From Nymphaea colorata (taxonomy: Eukaryota; Streptophyta; Magnoliopsida; Nymphaeales; Nymphaeaceae), in NCBI RefSeq assembly GCF_008831285.2, contig NW_022204615.1:1-34233 (forward strand): DNA of 34,233 bases. The letters run 5' to 3'. Within the stretch, counting starts at the first letter, position 1. Every line of letters starts with the position of its first letter. The translations under genes were made by a program, and so were the position numbers. Below are positions 22,037 to 31,872 of the stretch, in pieces. A model generated the notes under the pieces. That model was not told where the DNA came from, did not search any database, and saw only the letters and a program-made list of their open reading frames with translations.

Positions 22037-25000
22037 TCAATCAAACTTGAGGATAGCTCTGATAAGATAATGGTCGTAGGGATGGATGTCGTTGGGCAAC
22101 AGTTCGTCCTTGCTTTCTTGGCCATCGATCCGCTCGATTGTGGCTTCATCGATGAATCGAGACGCGACGATATGGTCCTTCACTTCTGAGACTGCGATTC
22201 CTGATTTTTTAAACTGGGCTTGCATGAAGCTTCTCTTTTTGATGGTGGTTGGCTTCTCCTGGGTGCTCGGAGTGAGGAAAAACACCTGCTCTCCTTTTTA
22301 GTCGAGGAGGTTTTCATGGTTGACGAGGTGGTTGGCGTCCATTCCGATAATCACCTTGAGAAGGGGATGCTCTTCTTTGATTCTTTTCAATGTCTCGAAC
22401 ATCGACTTTGCTTGCTCAATGTGCAGCTTGTTTGATTTCAGGTGGGCTGAAATGAGTAGATAGTGGCGGTCAGTGAAGATGAAGGCAGTATCGTTGTTGA
22501 AGTCAAGGTCCTTTCCGTATTTTTCCATCAAATCTGGACGAATATGGCCAAGCTTTTCCTTTCTGTAGATGATAACTGAGTCGTGATGCTTCAAGTAGCC
22601 GTAATCCTTCACGAGCTCTTCACCCCAATCAACGAATCCAGCCTCTTGCAGGCAAAGCAAGTCGATTTTCTTCTTGATCAAGTATTCATACACCCAGTCT
22701 GCTTTCACTCCTATCTTCGATGCTGGTCGATTGAACTTCTGTTATAAAAATGCATAAAGCTTTGTTGAATCCAGTTCCTTTAGCTTTTTGTCTAATTCTT
22801 CAAAAGTTGAAAGGTTGTAAACATACTTAATAACCGACCTGTAGAAGATGTAATCCATGTGGATGTTGGTAGATATTTCATCTTCCGTTGCCGGGAACTT
22901 TTGTCTTGTTTCGCTTGCTTCCCATTTCGCCTCCAGATCCTGTTGAACTCCTCCTTATTCAAAAGCTTTCCTTCTAAGGTATCGGGCTTGCTGTTGAATC
23001 CCACCGACAGCCTATCAGTTGACGTATAGTTTTTGTCTATTTTTCCCACTTTCCATTCTGTGAGCTCTGGCGCCTCCTTTTGGATAAGTTGCCTGATGTT
23101 TTCATTCAGACAGTAAACATCTACGAACCGTCGTCATACTCAAACGGGTTTGTGTTTATCCCTGAAAAGTTAAGGGTGGCCGCGTTGATTGTGCTGATAG
23201 TGCTGGTATTGCTGTTGATAATAGGTTAGACAAGCTGTTAGACGGGCTGTTAAACGGGCTGTCTAGCTGAACCAAATTTGATAATCGCCCTGATAAGATA
23301 ATGGTCGTAGGGATGGATGTCGTTGGGCAACAGTTCATCCTTGCTTTCTTGGCCATCGATCCGCTCGATTGTGGCTTCATCGATGAATCGAGACGCGACG
23401 ATATGGTCCTTCACTTCTGAGACTGCGATTCCTGATTTTTTGAACTGGGCTTGCATGAAGCTTCTCTTTTTGATGGTGGTTGGCTTCTCCTGGGTGCTCG
23501 GAGTGAGGAAAAACACCTGCTCTCCTTTTTAGTCGAGGAGGTTTTCATGGTTGACGAGGTGGTTGGCGTCCATTCCGATAATCACCTTGAGAAGGGGATG
23601 CTCTTCTTTGATTCTTTTCAATGTCTCGAACATCGATTTTGCTTGCTCAATGTGCAGCTTGTTTGATTTCAGGTGGGCTGAAATGAGTAGATAGTGGCGG
23701 TCAGTGAAGATGAAGGCAGTATCGTTGTTGAAGTCAAGGTCCTTTCCGTATTTTTCCATCAAATCTGGACGAATATGGCCAAGCTTTTCCTTTCTGTAGA
23801 TGATAACTGAGTCGTGATGCTTCAAGTAGCCGTAATCCTTCACGAGCTCTTCACCCCAATCAACGAATCCAGCCTCTTGCAGGCAAAGCAAGTCGATTTT
23901 CTTCTTGATCAAGTATTCATACACCCAGTCTGCTTTCACTCCTATCTTCGATGCTGGTCGATTGAACTTCTGTTATAAAAATGCATAAAGCTTTGTTGAA
24001 TCCAGTTCCTTTAGCTTTTTATCTAATTCTTCAAAAGTTGAAAGGTTGTAAACATACTTAATAACTGACCTGTAGAAGATGTAATCCATGTGGATGTTGG
24101 TAGATATTTCATCTTCCAGTTGCCTGGGAACTTTTGTCTTGTTTCGCTTGCTTCCCATTTGGCCTCTCCAGATCCTGTTGAACTCCTCCTTATTCAAAAG
24201 CTTTCCTTCTAAGGTATCGGGCTTGCTGTTGAATCCCACCGACAGCCTATCAGTTGACGTATAGTTTTTGTCTATTTTTCCCACTTTCCATTCTGTGAGC
24301 TCTGGCGCCTCCTTTTGGATAAGTTGCCTGATGTTTTCATTCAGAGCAGTAAACATCTACGAACCGTCGTCATACTCAAACGGGTTTGTGTTTATCCCTG
24401 AAAAGTTAAGGGTGGCCGCGTTTATTGTGCAGTTGTTGCGATGCCTTGCCTAAAGAATGTCGAGACTATCCATTAGCTATTCAAAGTCACCGTTGAAGTA
24501 AAATATTTCAACAAAAGATCTAACCAGATCTGGGTAATATTTAAAAAGTTATATACTTACTTAGTCGTGGCCAACAATTTCCTTCAATATTTGCTCGATC
24601 CTGCTCATATAGGTCTTGAAGAACTCCATATCTTTGTTTTAGCTTTCGAAAGCAAGTTTTAGCGAATCAATAATTCATCTTCATCCTCTAAATATAAGAT
24701 AAATGCTACTTTCAACTAAATAGAGCTAAAATGAGGCAATAAGAGGTAATGATAGTTAGATGAAGCTAAAAACTGCCCATTTTCTCATTTTGGACGTTAT
24801 CTTACCTTCGTTTTCGAGCTCACGCATCAACTCATTAAAGATTGGTAAAATCTTCAGGATGTTCTTTTGCTCATATTATTTTTTTTGAATGTTCTGACGG
24901 AAATACTCTGCTTCATGAGACTAAGTCTCTTTGTTCTTAAGGAATTCCCTTACCCATAGGAAAAGTGAAGGTTACACTCTTGATAAGAAAGCCTAAGATA

Positions 25001-27120
25001 CTCTTACTTTTGCTTTTCTTAGAATTGGCAATAAGCTAAAGCTATTAAATTCCTAAAGCCATGGACACGAAAGTGATCGAAGATGGTAGAGTGAGAATTA
25101 TGATCCTTTTTGATATAACGAAACTATATCTAAGAAAATTTACTGTCACTAGCCTTTGGCGAAGGAGAGCATTGCTGTTGCTGGTTTTGGTTTTATGGCT
25201 TTTCGTCACTGTATTTTCGCTTTTGAGATTGCTTTCCATTTTTGTGCTCAAGCAGTTGAGAATCTGAAGACTTTTTATGAAGAATACGCTAGATTTGAGG
25301 TTTTCCCTTACTTATTTCTTCTCTTAAAGATGAAAGGAATATATTCAGGTCGCAATCATACTTAAAATTCTAAGTTATTACCGTTTTACCTCGAAGATAT
25401 AAGCTAGGTTAGGATTTCCTCTGATGGTGTCAAGATACGAAAGCTAACTCTCATTGAATGCATCACTTAGAATCTGGTTCAATCTTTATATCAGGAAATT
25501 TTTCAATTTGCAAGAGTTTCTTCTTCATTTTCATCAAGACCTTGGACTAAGTTAGAAATCCCATCATCACGTGTCTGAGATAGTGATAAAGAAGCCATAT
25601 TCCTCGGGTGCAAAATAATTGCCTCTTTTAGTAAGTCTTTCTTCAGCTTTACGATAGTTGCTTTCAATGTCAGACATATTTTTGATAGGGGATACATTGT
25701 CGGTTGAGGAATTGAAAGAAGTCCAAACATAGGCGCCTCTTCAGTCTTTGATTCTAGCATGCCAACATCGAGCTCATCTCTGGGGACGCAGTCAGATGAC
25801 TTTGCTTTGTTCACATTCCGAGGGACACAACGGGAGAATGGACGAAGATCCTCAGCGCGCTCACAGGCAAATGAGGTTAGCTTTCTACTCAACTATTCTT
25901 TCCCAATTTCTCTTGATAAAAACTTCGAAAAGTAGTTGCACAATTCTTCATTTTCATCTAAGAGGTTTTGCTTTATCTATCCGAGGTGTTTTGGATCGAT
26001 TCTATCCTTGATGAGATCCAAAACTTAGAAATAGTTTTACACCTTCACAATTTATATATCAGGTACTGATTTGCGTAGGTTTTGGCGCCGTTGCTCTTCT
26101 CGAGAGATAGGCCTCGAGAGATCCATTTATTCAACGTTGCTAAGCAGCATTTCTAAGTTATTTTCGACCTTATTCTTGATTTAATGCTTGAAGCTTTCGT
26201 AATCGTTATCCATAACTCCCTAGCAGAAGATTTTATAGAAGTCATTGAAGTTATCATCCAGTTTTTAAACCAATTTATGATGTTCATAAGTGCTTAACAG
26301 CTTTTCTCTGTTCATCCTGTTGAGGTAATCCAAGCATGCCTCTTGATTGAGCCTTTACTGTAGATGGTATGTGGTGAATGAAGGGGCTTCGTCTTCTTGG
26401 TCATGACGCTTGACTGCCTTGTTTTGTTCCGTTGCACCATTGAGGGAACGAGCCTTGCTAACAGCATTCAGGATGAATTTTTTGAAGTGGCAAGTTAGGG
26501 GGACAGTACAATTCGAGTTTTTCCAAAATAGAGGCTGAATGAACTTTTCTTTGGCGCGTTGCTATTCAACAACATGTAAGGTTTATCTTAGCACCTGGGA
26601 AACTCACCAATTCACTAGAACTATCCGTAATTTCTTTCTTAAAGCCGGGATGAACATCAAAGAGCACACTAAACTCACGATTTTAAGTTAATTTTCTTTA
26701 AAATGTGCCTTTATCCGAAACTATCTCAATATCTTCTAAATAAGCATATCTATACCATCGTCGAATGAATTTCTTTGATTGAACTATTCAGTGTTTGGTT
26801 GGCTGGGTCGAATGAAGCTAGAGGAGTTGAGGTTATCAGAAGTGACTGTATGATATGAAACTTACAGGAGATCTGACCTGGTCATTGCCCTCCACTATCT
26901 CCACTTGCGAGTTGTAAAACTTTTAGATGAGCATGTAGAAAGTATCCACGTCGTAGTATTTGTCTAGGTTAGGAAGAGATACTTTATGCAGACTTAAAGC
27001 CAATGATTTGGTTCTTGATACCGAAACTTTCTGTAGCCAGCCTGACATCCGCTAGTCCAGTTTCTTGCTGGTTCGAATATTGATGCGTTTGCTGTTGGAA
27101 CGATGTTTGAAGGTTATCAT
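22037..27120 (-). CDS. Very large protein with two tandem EEP (endo/exonuclease/phosphatase) domains
   Basis: ATG 27118-27120 to TGA 22037-22039, about 1600 aa after introns at 26846-26865, 26736-26755, 26587-26607, 25370-25389, 25124-25143 and a long one at 24688-24805. The N-terminal two-thirds is helical, charged and unrecognised. The C-terminus holds two EEP domains. Domain A (about 24430-23277) has TINAATLNFSGIN, LLCLQE (metal-binding Glu), LLISAHL, IIGMDANH (the GDxN-type motif) and YDHYL (the catalytic D-H). A TAA/TAG-rich linker stays open into domain B (about 23193-22037), which has the same motifs. EEP enzymes cleave phosphodiesters in nucleic acids or phospholipids; the substrate cannot be told here. 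Frame breaks lie near 26500, 25500 and 24668, with several in the N-terminal part of domain B (23115-22885) where B lacks five bases present in A. Confidence 0.75.
22045..23193 (-). repeat. EEP repeat unit B (distal copy, five small-base deletions)
   Basis: Near-identical (about 99% by eye) to unit A, offset by 1231 bp in the 3' part and 1236 bp in the 5' part. The five-base difference lies in three spots: about 23110 (one base), 22930 (two bases) and 22890 (two bases), all in the N-terminal half, where they break the frame. The catalytic half (22750-22045) stays open with all motifs intact. Confidence 0.85.
23277..24430 (-). repeat. EEP repeat unit A (proximal copy)
   Basis: Proximal copy of the 1.15-kb duplication, open throughout. 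Its C-terminal edge is followed by a linker built of short imperfect repeats (GCTGTTAGACGG-like, 23225-23265) that encodes a Gln/Glu-Pro-Val motif and leads in frame to unit B. Sequence identity between units drops sharply at both domain edges: codons for A-I-(I/L)-K-F and for T-I-N differ synonymously just where the block of near-identity ends. Confidence 0.85.
24688..24805 (-). other. Exceptionally long intron, 118 nt
   Basis: GTAAGA...TTTAG between an exon ending in MRELENE and one beginning EDEDEL. About six times the length of every other intron in the window. It contains complementary blocks (CTAAAATGAG near 24727-24736 on the plus strand, CTCATTTTGG at 24784-24793) that could pair. Alternatives: it is several short introns plus exon, or a non-coding RNA lies inside it. 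Confidence 0.5.
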
Positions 27121-27206
27121 CACAAGCAAAATATCTTATTATTCAAATAAAGGGCCTATAGTGAGACCAAGATAATATTGATAAATTGAGGCAAGAGGTG
27201 AACTTA

Positions 27207-28035
27207 TCATTCTTCTTTCTTTTTACGAAGCTTAGGGTCTGCCTTTTTCTTTCCTCCGTATTTGGCTTCGAGCTAAGCGATGAAATCTTTCTGGTTGCTA
27301 TTCCTGCCTTGGATAGCAGCAACTAAGGCGCCCATATCCTTTGCTTTTTCCTTTTAGAATTATTCAGTTTCGTCTTTCAAGAGTCGAATTTTTCCTTTTG
27401 TTTTCTCAAAAACCTTGAATTTGGTTAATGTCTTGTTGGCAATTGCTTCCTCGAAGAATTTAATGAAGCGAGGAATGTCGTCATTGGTGCTGAGAGGAAT
27501 GCTTTCAATGAGTGCGCACATGTCACCACTGTGTTCTTGATAATAATTGATCAAGTCTTCTTTCTCCATTTCTCCAAAACGGTATTGCTGTTCAAACGAT
27601 TTGATGTCTTCCGGAGAAACCTTCTTGTAAAGAGTTCGAAAGTAGTGGTAAGCAGCTTCAAAGTTGTCCTCACTGAACTAATCACCAATTCTGCCGTCTC
27701 GTCGTATTATTTTCGCTTTTATGGATCGATGAGGATATCATACGCTTCCTTCAATTTCTGGAACTTATCTTTGGCCTAAGGTCTTCCTTATTTTTGTCTG
27801 GGTGGTATTGAAGGACCAGCTTTCTGTATTGCTTTTTCTACAATTAGATAATGTGTACAATTTGATCAAAAGAGGCATCCTTTGTAAGTTCCAACAGATC
27901 ATAGAGGGAAAACTGAGGTTTGGTCTCCTGTTTTTCTTCTTTTTTCTCTTCCTTTTCAGGCTATTCATTTTTTTCCTTCTTTTCCTTCTTAGGTTTTTCA
28001 GTTTATTTTGAGCGGGATTTTCCTTTTTTTTGCAT
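27207..28035 (-). CDS. DNAJC9-type J-domain protein, about 269 aa
   Basis: Hsp70/histone co-chaperone family. ATG 28033-28035 begins a Lys/Glu-rich N-terminus of about 45 residues. The J domain follows: LYDLLEL, QYRKLVLQYHPDKN with the essential HPD, EAKDKF, and DPEKRKEYDE. The diagnostic DNAJC9 C-terminal part follows with YFRTLYKKVSPEDIKSFE, then GDMCALIESI, AAIQGRN and FIAELEAKYGGKKK to TGA 27207-27209. A 21-nt intron (27838-27858) interrupts the J domain between DQI and KKQY. TAG at 27776-27778 and TAA at 27719-27721 and 27707-27709 sit where J domains carry Glu. Two one-base breaks (about 27780 and 27697) are needed for the frame. Human DNAJC9 is 260 aa, close to this length. Head to head with the membrane-protein gene, 50 bp apart. 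Confidence 0.9.
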
Positions 28036-28085
28036 TAAATATTATAAGCTTCAAATGGAATAATTAATATATTCACTGATCAACA
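28036..28085. promoter_or_regulatory. 50-bp bidirectional promoter region
   Basis: The DNAJC9-type gene starts at 28035 leftward and the membrane-protein gene at 28086 rightward, leaving only 50 bp of AT-rich sequence to serve both. An extreme example of the compaction of the window. Confidence 0.55.
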
Positions 28086-29332
28086 ATGAAACAATCGAGA
28101 GCAGTTATTTTTAGCTTGGTCTACCAACTGACAATAGCCCTCCTAATCCTCGACTTCCAATTGAATCCCCAATACCTTAGAACGAGGTGCATAACAGGTA
28201 CACGTCATAAAAATCAGCACACGCTAACTCTGAAACTCTCGGTAGTGGCCAGATCATTGATTGCATTTCCTGCCATACCTTGAACTCCAAAGAAGCCAGT
28301 GGACAGTTCATCGGATACGTATCGATCTTAGTCCCGCTGAGTGACACTCCATCTGCAAATCTCAACTCTCGCTTGCCCTTCGACTCCTCTTAAAACAATA
28401 AAAATAGCCTCCATCAGCAATTTTTATACGAATCCAATGTATACTTTCAAAAGGGGTGCACACAATACGATTGCCAGTCATTCCACCAGCTGGAGGACTT
28501 CAGAATGAGGCAAAAAGTTAATTTGGAAAGATTGAATCAGCACAATATCGACCAAGATGATGCAGAATTCAAACTGTCAAGCTATTCTGTCCCTTCTGTT
28601 CGCTATGATCTTGGGATTGGGCATGATTTCGAAACGCTTTCTCTTGAAACCGATTTCATAAATCACCATGATGTCTCTTCGCTCATTATGAGAGGCAGGT
28701 ATACTGTAAATAACAGAGTGGAGGGAGATCGAGAGCCTGCATTTTTGCTATACCAGCTAACGACCAACATATATGCTCGTTTAATTTTGATCTTAGTTGT
28801 GCTACTTGAGTCGAACAAACTTTACTCATTGCTTTCTCACTATACACAGTACGTAAGGAATATTCTTTTTGGCATCCTCATTCTCGGATTCCTATCGCCA
28901 ACCACTGCCATTTTGTCTTCAGCATTGGCAATCTATCTAACAATCGGCAAGATATATAATGCTGGAAACTATGGACTCATGGCTGCAATGCTATTCGCTA
29001 TCAGTTCAATCTTGAGCACATCTGGAAGGATACCATACTCAATCCCTACAGTAATTGTCTTTATCTACTCAATTTTCGTCACAGTTAAACAATTAAGGGA
29101 AAAGGCTGGTTTTCTCTAATTCGGAACTTTGATCGGATTCATTATCACATCTATCTTCATGAGCAGAGTGGGATGGTATTTCTACATCTTCTTGACTCCG
29201 TTATTGATCCTTGGAGGCCTACTGTCCATAAGAGAAGAAAAAGACCACAGAAGCAGCCCAAAATATGACCTTGTGAGCTTCAACGACGAGGAGGAGGATG
29301 TGCTCTCCAAGATATAGAGATAGCTGAGATGA
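28086..29332 (+). CDS. Polytopic membrane protein, about 415 aa
   Basis: ATG 28086-28088 starts a signal-anchor-like hydrophobic segment (VIFSLVYQLTIALLIL). A soluble region of about 200 residues with four Cys (CISC, CTEYDC-type pairs) follows and is probably lumenal. Then come a cluster of at least five membrane segments: about 28760-28810 (LILILVVLLE), 28850-28950 (ILFGILILGFL, ILSSALAIYL), 28975-29020, 29045-29085 and 29130-29220 (LIGFIITSIF, FYIFLTPLLILGGLL). The cytosolic tail is acidic and ends at TGA 29330-29332; TAG at 29315 and 29321 are sense. A one-base break near 28180 separates the first 30 residues from the rest. Topology suggests a Golgi/endomembrane or plasma-membrane protein; family not recognised. 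Confidence 0.75.
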
Positions 29333-29411
29333 TGATAGTTGATAACTATTTAATTATGAGATTATATATTCATCAATCAGATTACCAATTTAACGATAAT
29401 AGCTATAAGTT

Positions 29412-30557
29412 ATGGAAAGACTGGGAAGGCTGGATACTGAAGCTTTGATACAGGACTGCAGAGATGGATACGATGCATCCAAAAATAGAGAAAGATTGCG
29501 AGAACTAGAGCTTGTCTTAGAACTACGCAACAAATAAATGCATCTGCTTGCATCGCAATTGTCAGAATGCAAACAAGAAGCATCACTCAAAATATTAAAC
29601 TTGGAAGAATCATTAGGGAAACTTCAAAGAGAAAATGCTGACCTTAGAATCGCAGCAATCAAGGCCAAAAGGTCAGAGAGTGAAAGAGCATAGCAGCAGA
29701 TCAAAATTGTCAGAAGTTAATGCCAAGTTCTACTGCAAGAGCAAGAGGAGAAACACCTAAAGGCCTACCAAGATCTATAGTAAAAATTCAATTAGCAGAT
29801 AAAACGAAGTGAAGAGAAGACTTCCCAAATTTCACAACTCAGTAAGGACTAAAATGCGACATTAAAGGTCCTGAAGTAGCAAAAATATAACTCAATTGAG
29901 GTATATGCCAAATCCCTCGAAGCGTAAAAGTCGTAGCTTCTTCTAAGCAAGAGAGATGCATAGAAAAGATTTGAATCCCTAAGGCAAAATTACTAACACA
30001 TGAAAAGATAATATTAAGTATCGCTTAAGAATAAAGAGGATATGATCACGCAGTTAAAGGGAGAGTGCTAAGGATTGAAACTCAAGGAGCGTCTTTTGAA
30101 TGAAAGGCTTTAATAAGAAAAACATAGCTTTTCCCAGCTTAGGATTAATAGTAAATATGATCAAGACCAACTTATTGCCTTAAATGAAAAACTGCAGAAG
30201 GAAAAACAGCAATTATCCGATATACTCTAGAGCAAAAATTAAGAAATCCTATAGTTTATTCAATTGGGAGCAAGGAGTATTAGTAATAAATTGACCATCC
30301 CTCCATCCCAAAGTTGTGAGCATATAGGCCTGATAAAACAATTATAAAGAAGTTTGGAGCTAAAAGAGACTGAACTCAAGTAGCTAAGGAGTATCGTACA
30401 AGAATGGGGTGATCAGATAGGTTTCAGCCAACCAATTTCTTCACGATATGGCCAACTTCTGTCAACAGCGACCAAGACAGAAAAAATGAAGTATAATCAG
30501 TATAAAGCTTTGAAGTAAAAGAATCGATAGATAAACTCAAATTCAAAGTTAAAATGA
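29412..30557 (+). CDS. Coiled-coil protein, 381 aa, intact
   Basis: One unbroken frame, ATG 29412-29414 to TGA 30555-30557, with 24 in-frame TAA/TAG codons and no intron. With UAR as Glu the protein is an almost continuous coiled coil from residue about 20 to 270 (AEKRFESL, LLNERLEEEKHSFSQL, LKETELKELRSIV). A short Pro/Ser break follows near residue 290, then a second short helix and a basic tail. Such proteins are typical of ciliary, basal-body or cortical structures, but no family was recognised. Convergent with the next gene, whose stop is 38 bp away. It is the clearest single demonstration in the window that TAA/TAG are sense codons. Confidence 0.85.
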
Positions 30558-30595
30558 TGTTTATGTTTTAAACCAAGGAAAATATACTTACATTA

Positions 30596-31790
30596 TCATT
30601 TACCAGACTTAAAAAGAGCACGTTAAAGCTTGGGCTTCCGCTAGTAATTTATAGAGAGCTTATTTCTAGCCAAAGTCTTGTGCATTTCAATTGCGTCAGT
30701 ATTGCTTTGCTCAGGCTGGCAATCAATAGATTTTCTAAACTTAGATTACCTCCTAATTCTGTTTGAGCCATTCAAGACGAAACCGCTTTTTTATAGGTTA
30801 ATACTTATTTAGTTTTCTTACGCTCCTTGGCTGCTACTTTACTGGAGGTTAAGCTTGAGGCTGAAGTTCATGTTTGTCTGAGTACTTTTATCAATTTTTT
30901 GAGTGTCTACTCTCTAGTGCTTCATATTGATGCTTTAAATTTCCTCCTAGCTATCTATCTTTTTTATTTGAAACTTAGGCAGGGATTCGTCAGGCTCAGT
31001 GTGATAGAAATAGCTAGGGATGCTGATATTGTCATTCAGATTGTCAACTCCTATGCTGTCCTTTTGAAGCTTTATCGTTGATCGTGGCTGGAATGCTTAT
31101 CTTTCAGAACCTCCCTCAAGATAAAACTTCTTGGAAGCTTACGACTGAAGTCTCTCGCGAATTTTAAGCTTGTTTATTTTCATTAGGTTTCGCTAGGGAA
31201 GTTTATTTTGGGATTACAGTTGCTACAAAGTATGTTTGATGCTAAATTTATGCTTCAATTCTTTTTTCTTAAGTTTTTGTAAAGTTAGATCGTTGGCTTA
31301 GAAGGCAACTTCGTAATCTTTGATGGTCTATTTTAATTTTTTTATTTATAACCGCAAAGTTTTATTAATTTAGTAAGTTCCCTGCTTCACATTTGAAAAA
31401 ATCGTTTTAATTTCGAAGGTACCAAAGTTCTTGATCTTGTTCCTTTTCCTAAATCTTCTAATGGAGGCTGCTTACTAGTCTTTTGGTTTGTTTATTCATT
31501 TCATCGATCTCTTGTTTGACGACTGCCAAGATATCTGTTTCGTAATTTTGAAATCGATGCTGCAAATGGTTTTAAATCTAGTCTATTATTTTGTGAATTT
31601 TCATGAAATTTGATGTGATTGCCTATTATGATTCCTTTTGAGTGGAGCTTGGCCTCAAGGGGGCATCAACCAACTCAAGAAATGCATTTCCTAAGGCGTT
31701 TTTGATGAATTTGTTAATATCTGATGAAGTTTGATTGTGAATTTGGCGGATAGCCTCATTCGGTAATGCGAATTGTTGAGGATTATTCAT
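30596..31790 (-). CDS. Coiled-coil / Ser-rich protein, about 390 aa
   Basis: ATG 31788-31790 to TGA 30596-30598. The N-terminal 180 residues are helical (AIRQIHNQTSSDINKFI, ILAVVKQEIDEMNK, KKIKIDHQRLRSCLL), followed by a charged, Ser/Asn/Gln-rich C-terminal half with KSIDC and RRQSKFRKS-like basic patches. Length modulo three requires one intron of 19 or 28 nt around 31100-31130. GT...GAG of 28 nt joins TSV to GGSE; a 19-nt alternative also keeps the frame. Many in-frame TAA/TAG. Unrecognised; tail to tail with the coiled-coil gene at 29412-30557. Confidence 0.65.
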
Positions 31791-31872
31791 TCGTTTTAAG
31801 TTTATTATAACCAATCACCTATGATTAATAATTTTTATCAATAATTAAAGCCTTGGAGATAATGTTATATTA

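Noticed and set aside
29412-30557. Tetrahymena/Paramecium code (UAR = Gln)
   Set aside because: Also gives open frames, but conserved Glu positions in the Rab, J domain and LRRs carry UAR while conserved Gln positions use CAA/CAG. Not excluded absolutely without profile-based inference.
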